A DNA stretch of 32,196 bases from Candidatus Omnitrophota bacterium (GCA_023247755.1 JAHFFX010000008.1:1-32196), one strand, 5' to 3'. Positions 22,386 to 31,352 are shown, numbered from the stretch's first letter. Numbers and translations: made by a program. Notes: a model not told the origin generated them from the sequence alone.

Positions 22386-24251
22386 ATGCGGATATTGGGT
22401 GTGAATTTCGGCCATTCGGCCGCGGCGGTGTTGCTGGTGGATGGGAAGCTCGTGGCCGCCATCGAGGAAGAGAAACTTTCCCGGATCAAGGGTGCCGCGA
22501 CGTTCCCGCATCGCGCCATTGCTTTCGTTCTGCAAAAGGGCGGGCTCTTGCCGGCGCAGGTCGACCGGGTGGCCGTCGGCTGTGAACGCATCATGGAGTT
22601 CGCGTACGGTTACCGCAACCTTAATAAATATTTCTCTAGAACTTCGCCCCTTGATAAATTCCGAGGGGTTTTTTATGACGGCCTGAAAAGGGTGTTCCCT
22701 CGCGCGGATATTACCGGCGCGCTGGAAGGATTGTTCTATGAATCGCTGGGAGCCATGGGGTTTCCCCGTTCCAAGGTCAGCTTGGTCAATCATCACCTGG
22801 CCCACGCCGCCAGCGCCTATTACGCCTCTCCCTGGAAGGAGGCCTTGATCTTCACCAGCGACGGAAAAGGAGATGGTCTCTGCGGCGGCTGTTATGTCGG
22901 GCGGGGAGGAACGCTGCGCTGTGTCGATACGATCGAGGACCGCAATTCGCTGGGGCAATTCTACCAGTCGGTGACGAAATTCCTTGGTTACAAGGTCAAC
23001 CGGCATGAGGGCAAGATCACCGGACTGGCCGCCTTCGGGGATTCGGACAAGACCTTCGCCCTTATGAACAGCCTCTTGCGTTTCGACGGCGGCAGGTTTC
23101 ACAACACCTTTCATGATATTAAAGAGTTCCGCAAGGACCCGCTGGGCTATTTTCAGCGGAAGGTCGACCGCCAGGGGTTCATTCACCTTAATTACGTCAA
23201 GTCGCTGCACGGGACACTCATCGATTATGCCGTCGCCTACCAGATGTATCTCAACTTCATGGAGGATTCCATGAAGGCCTTTGAGCCCAAGGACATGGCG
23301 GCCGGGATCCAGAAGCTGGCCGAGGAGGCGACGGTCGCGTATGCGAAAGAACAGCTCAAAAGGAATCCCTGTCCCGTCATTTGTCTCGCCGGGGGCGTTT
23401 TCGCCAACGTCAAGATCAATCAGCGGGTGCGCGAAATCCCCGGGGTGAAGAATATTTTTGTCCAGCCGGCGATGGACGACGCGGGGACGGCGTTGGGCGC
23501 GGCGCTGATCGTTGCGATGAAATCGTCGGGCGGAAAACCGTGGCAGCCGCCGGCCACCGTCTATCTGGGGCCGTCGTTCACCGATCAACAGATCGAAGCG
23601 AGCCTCAAGAGATATGGTTTGAAATACCGCCGGGTCGACGACTACGAGGAAGTGTTGGGCAAGCTGATCTATGAAGGCAAGGTGATCGGCCGATTCAACG
23701 GCGGGCTGGAATGGGGGCCGCGCGCCCTGGGAAACCGTTCCATCATCGCGCGGCCCATCAAAAAGGACATCAATGACATCCTCAACGAACGCCTGCGCCG
23801 CACCGAGTTCATGCCGTTCGCGCCTTCGATGCTCGCGGAGGATGCCCCCGAATTTCTGGAAGATTATGCGCCCGAGCACGCCGCGGCGAAATATATGACC
23901 ATCACCTACAATGTCAAGAAGGAGCGGATCGACCAGATCCAGGCGGCGGTCCACGTCGACGGTACCGCGCGTCCGCAGGTTGTCTTTAAGGAGGACAACC
24001 CGTCTTTTTACAACATCATCAAATCTTATAAGAAATATTCCGGCTTCGGGGTCGTGATCAATACCAGTTTCAATATGCACGAGGAACCGATCGTTTCTTC
24101 TCCCGACGATGCCATCCGTTCCTTTCTGATCGGCGCCGTCGATGTGCTGAGCCTGGGCGCTTATATCGTGGAAGAGCGGCCAACGGGCAATCCGGAGAGG
24201 GTGGAGCTGAACTACCTCAACGAGGAGAGCAAGCAGGGAGCTTTGATCTGA
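22386..24251 (+). CDS. Carbamoyltransferase (NodU/CmcH/TobZ family)
   Basis: A 621-residue carbamoyltransferase. The N-terminal ASKHA-like (Kae1-type) domain begins ILGVNFGHSAAAVLLVDGK and includes NHHLAHAASAYYASP (about 136-150) and the TSDGKGDG phosphate loop. The C-terminal YrdC-related domain shows GRFNGGLEWGPRALGNRSI, RRTEFMPFAPSM and INTSFNMHEEPI, all family hallmarks. The ATG at 22386 is chosen over the long upstream extension, which overlaps the acyltransferase in another frame; GGAG precedes it. The enzyme uses carbamoyl phosphate and ATP to add a carbamoyl group to a hydroxyl, here most likely on a sugar of the repeat unit. Length and motifs appear complete. Confidence 0.92.
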   Translation: MRILGVNFGHSAAAVLLVDGKLVAAIEEEKLSRIKGAATFPHRAIAFVLQKGGLLPAQVDRVAVGCERIMEFAYGYRNLNKYFSRTSPLDKFRGVFYDGLKRVFPRADITGALEGLFYESLGAMGFPRSKVSLVNHHLAHAASAYYASPWKEALIFTSDGKGDGLCGGCYVGRGGTLRCVDTIEDRNSLGQFYQSVTKFLGYKVNRHEGKITGLAAFGDSDKTFALMNSLLRFDGGRFHNTFHDIKEFRKDPLGYFQRKVDRQGFIHLNYVKSLHGTLIDYAVAYQMYLNFMEDSMKAFEPKDMAAGIQKLAEEATVAYAKEQLKRNPCPVICLAGGVFANVKINQRVREIPGVKNIFVQPAMDDAGTALGAALIVAMKSSGGKPWQPPATVYLGPSFTDQQIEASLKRYGLKYRRVDDYEEVLGKLIYEGKVIGRFNGGLEWGPRALGNRSIIARPIKKDINDILNERLRRTEFMPFAPSMLAEDAPEFLEDYAPEHAAAKYMTITYNVKKERIDQIQAAVHVDGTARPQVVFKEDNPSFYNIIKSYKKYSGFGVVINTSFNMHEEPIVSSPDDAIRSFLIGAVDVLSLGAYIVEERPTGNPERVELNYLNEESKQGALI

Positions 24252-25378
24252 TGTCGAACCCCGCCGTCACCGTCCTCATGACCGTTTACAACGGCAGCCG
24301 GTATTTACGGTCGTCCCTGGAGGCGGTCCTGGAGCAGACCTTCCGGGATTTTGAGTTTCTGATCATCGACGACTGCAGCAGCGACGATTCGGTGGCGGTC
24401 GTGCGTTCTTATCCGGACCCGCGGATTCGGCTGATCTGCAACGAAAAGAACCTCGGCCAGACAGCGAGCCTCAACAAGGGATTGCGGTTCGCCCACGCTC
24501 CCTGGGTGGCGCGCATGGACGCCGACGATCTCGCTTTCCCAACGTGGCTGGCGCGGCAGTATGAATTCGCCCAGCGGCATCCCGAACATGCGGCCGTCAG
24601 CGCCCAGGCGGTGGTTATCGACCAGGACAACCGGATCAAGAAAACTCTCGAAGCCGGTGTCTCGCCGGAAGCGGTCATGGTCAAGGCGTTGACGGCCTCT
24701 CCGGTCAATCACGTCGGGAGTCTTATGCGCAAAGACACGGTCCTTGCCGCCGGCGGTTATGACGAACGCTACAAGATCGCCGCCGATTACGATCTGTGGT
24801 GCCGGCTTTTGGCACAAGGCGAGAAATTGATCAGTACCCCGGACACTTTGGTCGCCATCCGTTTTCACCTGAGCTCGATCAGCATCCGGGAAAGCAAAAG
24901 TGTCATGTATTTTGAGCTGGTCGAGGTGATCCGGCGTAATTTTGAACGTTTGTCAGGACATCCCATAGATGCTGTTGAGGCCAATCTGGTGGCATCCTTG
25001 TTCTATGATCTGGCCGCTCTGTCGGATGCGGAGTTCATCTCGGCACGCAAGATTCTCGCTGAAGGATACCAAGGACTGTCCTCGAAAGCCGGATTAAAGG
25101 CCGAGGCCCTTTCTGCGGCGGTCGAACTGGCCTTGCGCAAACTTGACGTCAAAAGGATCTTTCTCTGCATCGAAGCCGGGACCGTGGAACCGGTCCGGCA
25201 GATCGCGAGGGAACAGATCGGCGCGAAGGGGGCGCTAAATCTGTTTTCGCTGTTATGGCTTCTGTCGTTTTTGGGGCCGGGGGGTCTGCGCACCGTGCCG
25301 GCCGTCTATGAACGTACGGTCCAGAAAAGGGCCAGGCAACGCGCCGCAGGCGACACCAACCGCCTGAAGCTCGGGTAA
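24251..25378 (+). CDS. GT2-family glycosyltransferase
   Basis: A 375-residue family 2 transferase with a GT-A domain in the first about 230 residues: VTVLMTVYNGSRYL, IIDDCSSDDS (Asp40, Asp41), and the metal-binding ARMDADD (Asp90, Asp92, Asp93). YDLWCRLL is also typical. The C-terminal part is helical with a short hydrophobic stretch near 335-350 that may touch the membrane. The start overlaps the carbamoyltransferase stop (TGATG). It is an inverting enzyme adding one sugar to a lipid-linked acceptor in the cytoplasm; the donor is unknown. Confidence 0.9.
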   Translation: MSNPAVTVLMTVYNGSRYLRSSLEAVLEQTFRDFEFLIIDDCSSDDSVAVVRSYPDPRIRLICNEKNLGQTASLNKGLRFAHAPWVARMDADDLAFPTWLARQYEFAQRHPEHAAVSAQAVVIDQDNRIKKTLEAGVSPEAVMVKALTASPVNHVGSLMRKDTVLAAGGYDERYKIAADYDLWCRLLAQGEKLISTPDTLVAIRFHLSSISIRESKSVMYFELVEVIRRNFERLSGHPIDAVEANLVASLFYDLAALSDAEFISARKILAEGYQGLSSKAGLKAEALSAAVELALRKLDVKRIFLCIEAGTVEPVRQIAREQIGAKGALNLFSLLWLLSFLGPGGLRTVPAVYERTVQKRARQRAAGDTNRLKLG

Positions 25379-25408
25379 ATCGAATTTAAGGAGAGGGTCC
25401 CACCACCG

Positions 25409-27424
25409 ATGTTCCTGGTTCAGAAAAAATATAATGAGCTGCCCTGGATCGAGCTGGTGATCGTCAGCTCGATCGCATTGTTCTCGATCGGGTATGTGAC
25501 CCTCATATCGGATTTTGCCGAACAGCACATGACCTTCAGCTTCCTGAATTTTCCGATCTTCATCGGGGAAATTCTCCTGTTCGCCTGTCTGGTCATGTCC
25601 CTGGTTCTGGTCAAGCGTGGAACGATTGCGATTGAAAGATGGCATTACGGGCTGCTGATCTATATCCTTTGGCTTCTGGCGAAGGTGCTCTGGGGCTATT
25701 ACACCTTCGGGCCGCTCGCGTTTCGGAACGCGGCGCTCTTTTACTATCCGCTTTTTGCCGTCTTTTCCTACTATTCTTTCCAGCGTCTCGTCTTTGGCCA
25801 GAGAACCTTGACGGTCTTATTCTTCCCGCTGGCGCTCCTTGCGGGGGCGAACAAGGTCAACGATTATTATCTATGGGGCTACCTGGCGATCTTATTCCTG
25901 ATATCGTTCTATTCCGGACAACGCTGGATCCGCCGGGGCGGGTTCGCCCTGATCTTATGGCAATTGTATGCGCACCACTTCCTTCTGGTGGGCAGCCGAT
26001 CCCATATGGTAGGCCAGCTTGCAACGATCCTGTTCCTGACATTCTTTCTGGGGGCGATCTTCATCCCTCAACGGGCCAGTCGGTGGCTCGGGCCCTTGAT
26101 CGGGCTGGGGGTCCTGGGCATCCTGGCGCTGGGACTATGGAAATGGTCCGACGCCAATGCGGTCAAATCCATGCTCAATATCGCGAAACTCCGGGATAGA
26201 TACGCGGAATTTGATGCGGAGATCGAACAGAAGCGGGCTGATTTCAAAAGTGAGGAGCTCCATGCACAGCTCTATCACAGCAACACCTTGGGCGCGGACG
26301 GGATCAGCGCTGACAAAATCGAGGCCTTCCGAAAAGCCCTCGCGGATCAGATCGTCGTGGAATTGGTCGATTATTCGGATCAAGTGTCCCTGCATACGCG
26401 GATGACCTTTGCAAGAGATATTCAGTCCATCCTCGCGCAGGCCGAAACGGCCATCGAGGAACGCCAAAAGGAACTTTTAGGGCAAGCGAAGGCTTCCGTT
26501 GAACGCTTCGCCCAGGCGACACTGGCCGATACCTCCAGCCTTTTGCTGAATATCGATAAAGTGGACATGAAGGATTTTAAGGTTGACCTGCGCCGCAAAG
26601 GGGATCTGGCGCTGGCCAATTTCAAGGAAACGCTGAAAAGCGGAACGGTGCCGGAGTTCCCGGTCCCTGCCGAGCCCGTCAAGATGTCCGCCTACGCCCG
26701 TCAGGTCATGCTGGGCCGGGAAGCCGTGGCCAAACCGACGGCCCTTCAGGCCCAGGCTTGGATCAAGATCAATATGGATGACCTTGTTTCGGCGGCCTCG
26801 CAGAACGCTCAGCAGGCCGTTTCGAAGTTCAAAAGCGATGAAGCGGGCAAATCTTTCTCTCGGCAGGTCCAATTCGATGAATCCCTCAAGCCGAGGAATT
26901 ACCGGAATCTGGAGAATATCAGCACTCTGGTGAGCTTTCGTTCTCTGGAAACAGCGGAGAATAATATATTCTTCCGGATATTTATCTGGCGGGACATGAT
27001 CCGGGAGATGCTGGAGGAGAGGGCTTTATTAGGGATGAATTTTGGAAAACCTCAGCGTTCTATTTCACTGGAGATCCTGGGCTGGGCGGCGATCGAATGG
27101 CGCCGCGACGGCTGGATAACCCCGCATAATTCCTATTTGGATCTGATTTACCGGTCGGGGATCATCGGGGTGCTCTTGGTATTGGCTTTGATCGTTTTAT
27201 TTGTTCATTTGGTCCGGGTTTTCCTCGTCACCCGCTCTTGGGAGGGGGGATTGCTGATGAGTGCCATCCTTTACTGGATGGTGATCGCCAATTTTCTCGT
27301 TTTTCTGGAATTACCCTATAATGCGATTCCCTTCTGGAGTTTTTTGGGGGCCACCGTGGCTTTTGCGAATCGCAAACGGGCGGAAAGACGGCCAGGGAAG
27401 AAAGAACCGGTATATCACTTATGA
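25409..27424 (+). CDS. O-antigen polymerase/ligase-like membrane protein with large soluble insertion
   Basis: A 671-residue protein. Residues 15-245 carry about seven to eight hydrophobic helices, and 583-655 two or three more. Between them, the RIFIWRDMIREM segment (about 523-534) and the TPHNSYLDLIYRSG motif (571-584) match the Wzy/WaaL family. The unusual part is residues about 250-515: a hydrophilic stretch rich in Ala, Glu, Lys and Gln, helical in look, placed where the family has its periplasmic loop. AAGGAG lies about 14 bases before the ATG. It would act in the periplasm to polymerise repeat units or ligate glycan to its anchor. Which of the two cannot be decided. Confidence 0.75.
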   Translation: MFLVQKKYNELPWIELVIVSSIALFSIGYVTLISDFAEQHMTFSFLNFPIFIGEILLFACLVMSLVLVKRGTIAIERWHYGLLIYILWLLAKVLWGYYTFGPLAFRNAALFYYPLFAVFSYYSFQRLVFGQRTLTVLFFPLALLAGANKVNDYYLWGYLAILFLISFYSGQRWIRRGGFALILWQLYAHHFLLVGSRSHMVGQLATILFLTFFLGAIFIPQRASRWLGPLIGLGVLGILALGLWKWSDANAVKSMLNIAKLRDRYAEFDAEIEQKRADFKSEELHAQLYHSNTLGADGISADKIEAFRKALADQIVVELVDYSDQVSLHTRMTFARDIQSILAQAETAIEERQKELLGQAKASVERFAQATLADTSSLLLNIDKVDMKDFKVDLRRKGDLALANFKETLKSGTVPEFPVPAEPVKMSAYARQVMLGREAVAKPTALQAQAWIKINMDDLVSAASQNAQQAVSKFKSDEAGKSFSRQVQFDESLKPRNYRNLENISTLVSFRSLETAENNIFFRIFIWRDMIREMLEERALLGMNFGKPQRSISLEILGWAAIEWRRDGWITPHNSYLDLIYRSGIIGVLLVLALIVLFVHLVRVFLVTRSWEGGLLMSAILYWMVIANFLVFLELPYNAIPFWSFLGATVAFANRKRAERRPGKKEPVYHL

Positions 27425-28413
27425 ACCTTAAGAACAAACGAGTTCTGGTGACCGGAGCCGACGGGTTCATCGGCAGCCACCTCGCCGAACGGCTCATCGC
27501 CCGAGGCGCGAAGGTGCGGGCGTTCGTTTACTATAATTCGTTCAATTCCTGGGGCTGGCTGGATCATGTGCCGGCGCCTCTCGCCCGGAAGATGGAGATC
27601 TTTAGCGGCGACATCCGCGACCCCAACGGGGTGTGGGAGGCGGCCCGGGACATCGACGTCATCTTTCATCTGGCGGCCCTCATCGGGATCCCGTTCAGCT
27701 ATCACTCGCCCGACAGCTATATCGACACCAATGTCAAGGGAACGCTCAACGTCCTGCAGGCGGCGCGCAAACGCAAGGTGAACAAAGTGGTGCATACCTC
27801 CACCAGCGAGGTCTACGGCACCGCGCAATACGCTCCCATCGATGAGAAACACCCCATCAATCCTCAGTCGCCGTATGCCGCGAGCAAATCGGCGGCCGAC
27901 AGTCTGGCGCTCGCCTTTCACCGTTCTTTCGGCCTGCCGGTGGCGGTGCTGCGCCCATTCAACACCTACGGTCCGCGCCAGTCCGCTCGCGCCGTGATCC
28001 CGACGGTCCTGGCCCAGGTATGCAACGGGAAGAGATCGGTCAAAGTGGGGAATCTGGGCGTCACCCGGGATTTCAACTTCGTTGATGATACGGTCGAGGC
28101 CTTCTTGAAGATCGCGGAGTCCGACGCCGCGGTGGGCGAGGTCTTCAATGCCGGCTCAGGGCGCGAGGCGTCGCTGCACGAGGTCATCGCTGTGATCCGC
28201 AAGATCACCGGGATCAATTTCAAGGTGGTCATTGAAAAGGAGCGGCTGCGTCCCGCGAAAAGCGAAGTGGAGCGGCTCATCTGTGACGCCGAAAAGCTTC
28301 GTATGGTCTGCGGCTGGGCGCCCCGGGTCTCCCTGGAGCAGGGCCTGAAGCAGACCTGCGAATGGGTCCGCAAGAACCGGCATCAATTCAAAGAGGGGAT
28401 CTACAATGTCTAA
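27421..28413 (+). CDS. NAD-dependent 4,6-dehydratase, LegB-like
   Basis: A 330-residue extended SDR with TGADGFIGSH (11-20), TSTSEVYG (126-133), Tyr152 and Lys156 (YAASK). The segment FVYYNSFNSWGWLD (35-48) is characteristic of the LegB-type nucleotide-GlcNAc 4,6-dehydratases of legionaminic-acid and related pathways. The start overlaps the preceding stop. A sugar nucleotidyltransferase follows, as in such pathways, but no PLP aminotransferase (LegC type) and no NeuB-like synthase is present in the window. It may therefore feed a 4-keto-6-deoxy sugar to the Rmd-like reductase at 29122 instead. Confidence 0.82.
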   Translation: MNLKNKRVLVTGADGFIGSHLAERLIARGAKVRAFVYYNSFNSWGWLDHVPAPLARKMEIFSGDIRDPNGVWEAARDIDVIFHLAALIGIPFSYHSPDSYIDTNVKGTLNVLQAARKRKVNKVVHTSTSEVYGTAQYAPIDEKHPINPQSPYAASKSAADSLALAFHRSFGLPVAVLRPFNTYGPRQSARAVIPTVLAQVCNGKRSVKVGNLGVTRDFNFVDDTVEAFLKIAESDAAVGEVFNAGSGREASLHEVIAVIRKITGINFKVVIEKERLRPAKSEVERLICDAEKLRMVCGWAPRVSLEQGLKQTCEWVRKNRHQFKEGIYNV

Positions 28414-29125
28414 GGTCCAAGCGGTCATTCTGGCGGGCGGACAAGGGTCGCGCCTGCGCCCTTATACTACCATCCTGCCCAAGCCCCTGATGCCGGTGGG
28501 CGAGCTTCCGATCGCCGAGATCATCGTGCGGCAGCTGGCGCGCGCGGGTCTTACGCACATCGCGATTTCCACCGGCCACCTGGCCGAATTGATCGAGGCC
28601 TATTTCGCCGATGGCAAACGCTGGGGCGTCCACATCCAATATATTAGAGAAGACCGTCCCATGGGCACGGCGGGAGCCTTGCAGTTCGTTGAGAACCTCA
28701 CCAAGGATTTCCTGGTGATCAACGGAGATATCCTCACCGACCTTGATTTCGGCAAGCTCATGAAGGTCCACGCCCAGAAGCGGGCGGCCGCCACGATCGC
28801 CATCGCCGAGCGGATCGTGAAGACCGACTTCGGCGTCATCGAGACCGGGCCGGACGGCGCGCTGCAGGATTATATCAAGAAACCGGCGCAACGGTTGTGG
28901 GTGAGCACCGGCATCAATGTCCTCAGTTCCCGCTGCCTGAAATTCCTTAAAAAGAACGAACCCCTGGGCATGCCGGAGCTGATGCTGCGTTTGAAAGCGG
29001 CAGGCGAGCCGGTCCGGTGCTTTAAGACCCGCGGCTATTGGCTTGATTTGGGGAGACGCGAGGACCTGGACCTGGCCCAGGAGGTCTTTGAGCAGAACCA
29101 GAAGAAATTCTTAAAGGGGTCATGA
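28406..29125 (+). CDS. Sugar-1-phosphate nucleotidyltransferase
   Basis: A 239-residue NTP_transferase protein with the ILAGGQGSRLRPYT signature (8-21), KPLMPVG (Lys26 region), RPMGTAGAL and INGDILTDLDF. There is no C-terminal beta-helix, so it is a single-domain guanylyl- or other nucleotidyltransferase, similar in size to PtmE/RmlA-like enzymes. It overlaps the dehydratase gene by eight bases and the following reductase by four. It probably makes the NDP-sugar used by the 4,6-dehydratase and the reductase beside it. The nucleotide (GDP, CDP, UDP or dTDP) cannot be read securely. Confidence 0.87.
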   Translation: MSKVQAVILAGGQGSRLRPYTTILPKPLMPVGELPIAEIIVRQLARAGLTHIAISTGHLAELIEAYFADGKRWGVHIQYIREDRPMGTAGALQFVENLTKDFLVINGDILTDLDFGKLMKVHAQKRAAATIAIAERIVKTDFGVIETGPDGALQDYIKKPAQRLWVSTGINVLSSRCLKFLKKNEPLGMPELMLRLKAAGEPVRCFKTRGYWLDLGRREDLDLAQEVFEQNQKKFLKGS

Positions 29126-30060
29126 AAAAGCGGATACTGATCGCCGGGGTCACCGGGTTCCTCGGCGGCGCGCTAAAAGAATACATTGCGCGCCGGGAGC
29201 CGGGGATTGAGGTCCTGGGGCTCACGCGCCGCCGCGGCGGAAGCTCGGGCCTCTTGCCAGCCGACCTCACCGACCCGGTGAAGACGGCCGCGCTCTTGCG
29301 GCGGGTCCGCCCGGATTATGTTTTCCAGTTCTGCGGCGGGGACCGCGGCGATCCGGCCCAGCTTTTTTCGTCACAATTTCTCGCCACACGCGGCCTTTTG
29401 GATGCTATTCTGAAAACAGGTTTGCTCCGGATCCGCGTGGTCATCCCTGGCTCGGCCGCCGAATATGGAAGGCCGGCCGCCAAGCACCGCTTGATGACGG
29501 AAACCGATGCCCTTCGGCCGGAGAGTTGGTACGGCTTCATCAAATGGATGCAAACTTCCCTGGGACTGTTCTATGCCAGACGATCCGGGCTCGATGTGGT
29601 GGTCGCGAGGATCTTCAACGTGGCCGGCGCCGGGACCCCCGAACGGCTGGTCGCCGGGCAATTCGCTTTCCAGATCGCCCGGATAGAAGCGGGCCGGCGG
29701 TCCCCGGTCATCGAGACCAACGGCCTTTCCTCCCGAAGGGATTTTATCGACGTGGCTGACCTGTGCGCGGGTTTGCTTACGGTCGCGCGCCAAGGCCGAA
29801 AAGGGGAAACCTATAATATCTGCAGCGGCCGGGCGCACTCGGTGCGCGAGCTTCTGCAGCGGTTGCTTAAAGAAGCCGGAAAAAAGAATATCAAGGTCCG
29901 GGAACGCAGGGATAAGGGCAGCGGCTCTTTTGATGTCATCGGTTCCAATGCGAAGATCCGAAAGGAATTGGGTTGGTCGCCGACGATCAGTCTGGCGGAA
30001 AGCCTGCGGCAGACGCTCGAGGATCATCGGCGCCGGATGGGGGGAGGAGGGGGCTCGTGA
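29122..30060 (+). CDS. NAD(P)-dependent sugar-nucleotide reductase/epimerase, Rmd-like
   Basis: A 312-residue extended SDR with GVTGFLGGAL (9-18), Ser111 in PGSAAEYG, Tyr137 and Lys141 (YGFIK), ARIFNVAGAGTP and DFIDVADLC. The sequence pattern is that of GDP-4-keto-6-deoxy-mannose reductase (Rmd) and close relatives, which reduce the 4-keto group made by a 4,6-dehydratase. The neighbouring dehydratase and nucleotidyltransferase support a three-gene 6-deoxy-sugar module. The C-terminus ends in a glycine-rich tail that also supplies the purine-rich ribosome-binding region of the next gene. Confidence 0.82.
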   Translation: MKKRILIAGVTGFLGGALKEYIARREPGIEVLGLTRRRGGSSGLLPADLTDPVKTAALLRRVRPDYVFQFCGGDRGDPAQLFSSQFLATRGLLDAILKTGLLRIRVVIPGSAAEYGRPAAKHRLMTETDALRPESWYGFIKWMQTSLGLFYARRSGLDVVVARIFNVAGAGTPERLVAGQFAFQIARIEAGRRSPVIETNGLSSRRDFIDVADLCAGLLTVARQGRKGETYNICSGRAHSVRELLQRLLKEAGKKNIKVRERRDKGSGSFDVIGSNAKIRKELGWSPTISLAESLRQTLEDHRRRMGGGGGS

Positions 30061-31229
30061 AGGTCCTCGTCGTCCACAATCATTATCAGCAGGCCGGCGG
30101 AGAGGACGCGGTCGTAAGGGATGAGGTGGCGCTGTTGCGCCACTTCGGTCATGAGGTCCTGCTGCACGAACGCAGCAACGAAGAGCTCAACGCTCTGCCC
30201 GCTTTCGGGAAGGTCTCGCGGATGTTGCGCATGGATTGGTCGGACCAGTCTTGCCGGGAGATCCGCGGCCTTATCCGGGAATTCAAGCCGCAGGTCGTTC
30301 ATTTCCATAATATTTTCTTTATGCTGACCCCTTCGGTCTATTATGCCTGCCGGGAGGAGAAGGTCCCGGTGGTCCAAAGCCTGCATAATTTCCGTATGCT
30401 GTGCGCCAACGGTCTCTTGTTCCGCGACGGGGGGGTCTGCGAGGACTGCCTGACCAAATCCCGCTGGGAAGGGGTCAAGCACGGTTGTTATCGCAATTCT
30501 CCGGTGCTGTCCTTCCTGGTGGGCCGCATGTCGCAGGAGCACCGCCGCCGCAAGACCTGGGAGCGTTGCGTTGACCGGTATGTCACGGCCACGGAATTCA
30601 CCCGGCGAAAATATATCGCGAACGGCCTGGCGGCGGACAAGGTCCTGGTCAAGCCGCACTTTGTTTATCCCGACCCCGGGTTGAGCGCCCAACATGAAGG
30701 GTACGCGCTCTTTGCCGGCCGCTTAAGCGAGGAGAAGGGCGTAGCGATGTTGCTCGCGGCGTGGGAGAAGATCAAGGATTTCCCGCTGCGTGTCCTGGGC
30801 GACGGTCCTTTGTCCGGGAAGCTCAAGGACCTTGCCCGGCAGCGGGACATCAAGAACGTGGAATTTCTCGGGTTCCTTTCACCGGAAGAATATGGAGCGG
30901 CGCTTGCGAAGGCCAGTTTCGTTGTCATCCCGTCCATCTGTTACGAGAACTTTCCCCGCATGGTCGTAGAAGCTTATTCCCGCGGTATTCCCGTCGTTGC
31001 GAGCCGTCTGGGAAGCATGGAGGAGATCGTCAAGGACGGCCGGACCGGACTGCTCTTTGAACCGGGGAAGCCCGAGCAGTTGATCGATCGCTGCCGGTTC
31101 CTTATCGACAACCCTGCCGAGCTGGTTCGCCTGCGGCGATCGGCCCGGCAGGAATACGAAGAGCGATACACGATAGGAAAGAATCACGAACAGCTCATGC
31201 ACAGCTATCAGCAGGCCATTCATTCTTAA
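30057..31229 (+). CDS. GT4-family glycosyltransferase
   Basis: A 390-residue GT-B transferase started at GTG 30057, which overlaps the previous TGA and has GGAGGAGGGGG just upstream. The N-terminus KVLVVHNHYQQAGGEDAV is the GT4 acceptor-side loop. A Cys-containing segment (CEDCLTKSRWEGVKHGCY, about 130-147) is typical of one GT4 subgroup. The C-terminal domain has AGRLSEEKGV, VLGDGPL, FLGFL and ENFPRMVVEAYSRGIPVVAS with the E-x7-E-like donor site. It is a retaining enzyme adding a sugar, possibly the 6-deoxy sugar made by the module before it. Confidence 0.92.
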   Translation: MKVLVVHNHYQQAGGEDAVVRDEVALLRHFGHEVLLHERSNEELNALPAFGKVSRMLRMDWSDQSCREIRGLIREFKPQVVHFHNIFFMLTPSVYYACREEKVPVVQSLHNFRMLCANGLLFRDGGVCEDCLTKSRWEGVKHGCYRNSPVLSFLVGRMSQEHRRRKTWERCVDRYVTATEFTRRKYIANGLAADKVLVKPHFVYPDPGLSAQHEGYALFAGRLSEEKGVAMLLAAWEKIKDFPLRVLGDGPLSGKLKDLARQRDIKNVEFLGFLSPEEYGAALAKASFVVIPSICYENFPRMVVEAYSRGIPVVASRLGSMEEIVKDGRTGLLFEPGKPEQLIDRCRFLIDNPAELVRLRRSARQEYEERYTIGKNHEQLMHSYQQAIHS

Positions 31230-31247
31230 AGCAATAAGGGGCAATCG

Positions 31248-31352
31248 GTGAGAACGCGTTTTAAAATAAACGGCTGGGACTGGTATTGGATCATCATCAC
31301 GGTGCTTTATATCCTATGGAGAGCGATCGTCCTGTTGAAAAGAAATTATTGA
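31248..31352 (+). CDS. Small single-helix membrane protein (34 residues)
   Basis: A GTG-started ORF with AAGGGG at 31236-31241, a near-ideal ribosome-binding site. The product has a basic start, one hydrophobic aromatic-rich helix (WDWYWIIITVLYILW), and a basic end (LLKRNY), so it should span the inner membrane once. It overlaps the next gene's start by 37 bases, while that gene has no ribosome-binding site of its own. I do not recognise the family. It may be a subunit of the following GT-C-like protein, or a leader that carries ribosomes to it. Confidence 0.5.
   Translation: MRTRFKINGWDWYWIIITVLYILWRAIVLLKRNY

Noticed and set aside
22287-24080. 597-residue open frame on the minus strand
   Set aside because: It lies wholly antisense to the carbamoyltransferase and end of the acyltransferase, which have complete family motifs. 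Its product is low-complexity (Asp/Arg/Val-rich) with no recognisable domain; high GC creates such open antisense frames.
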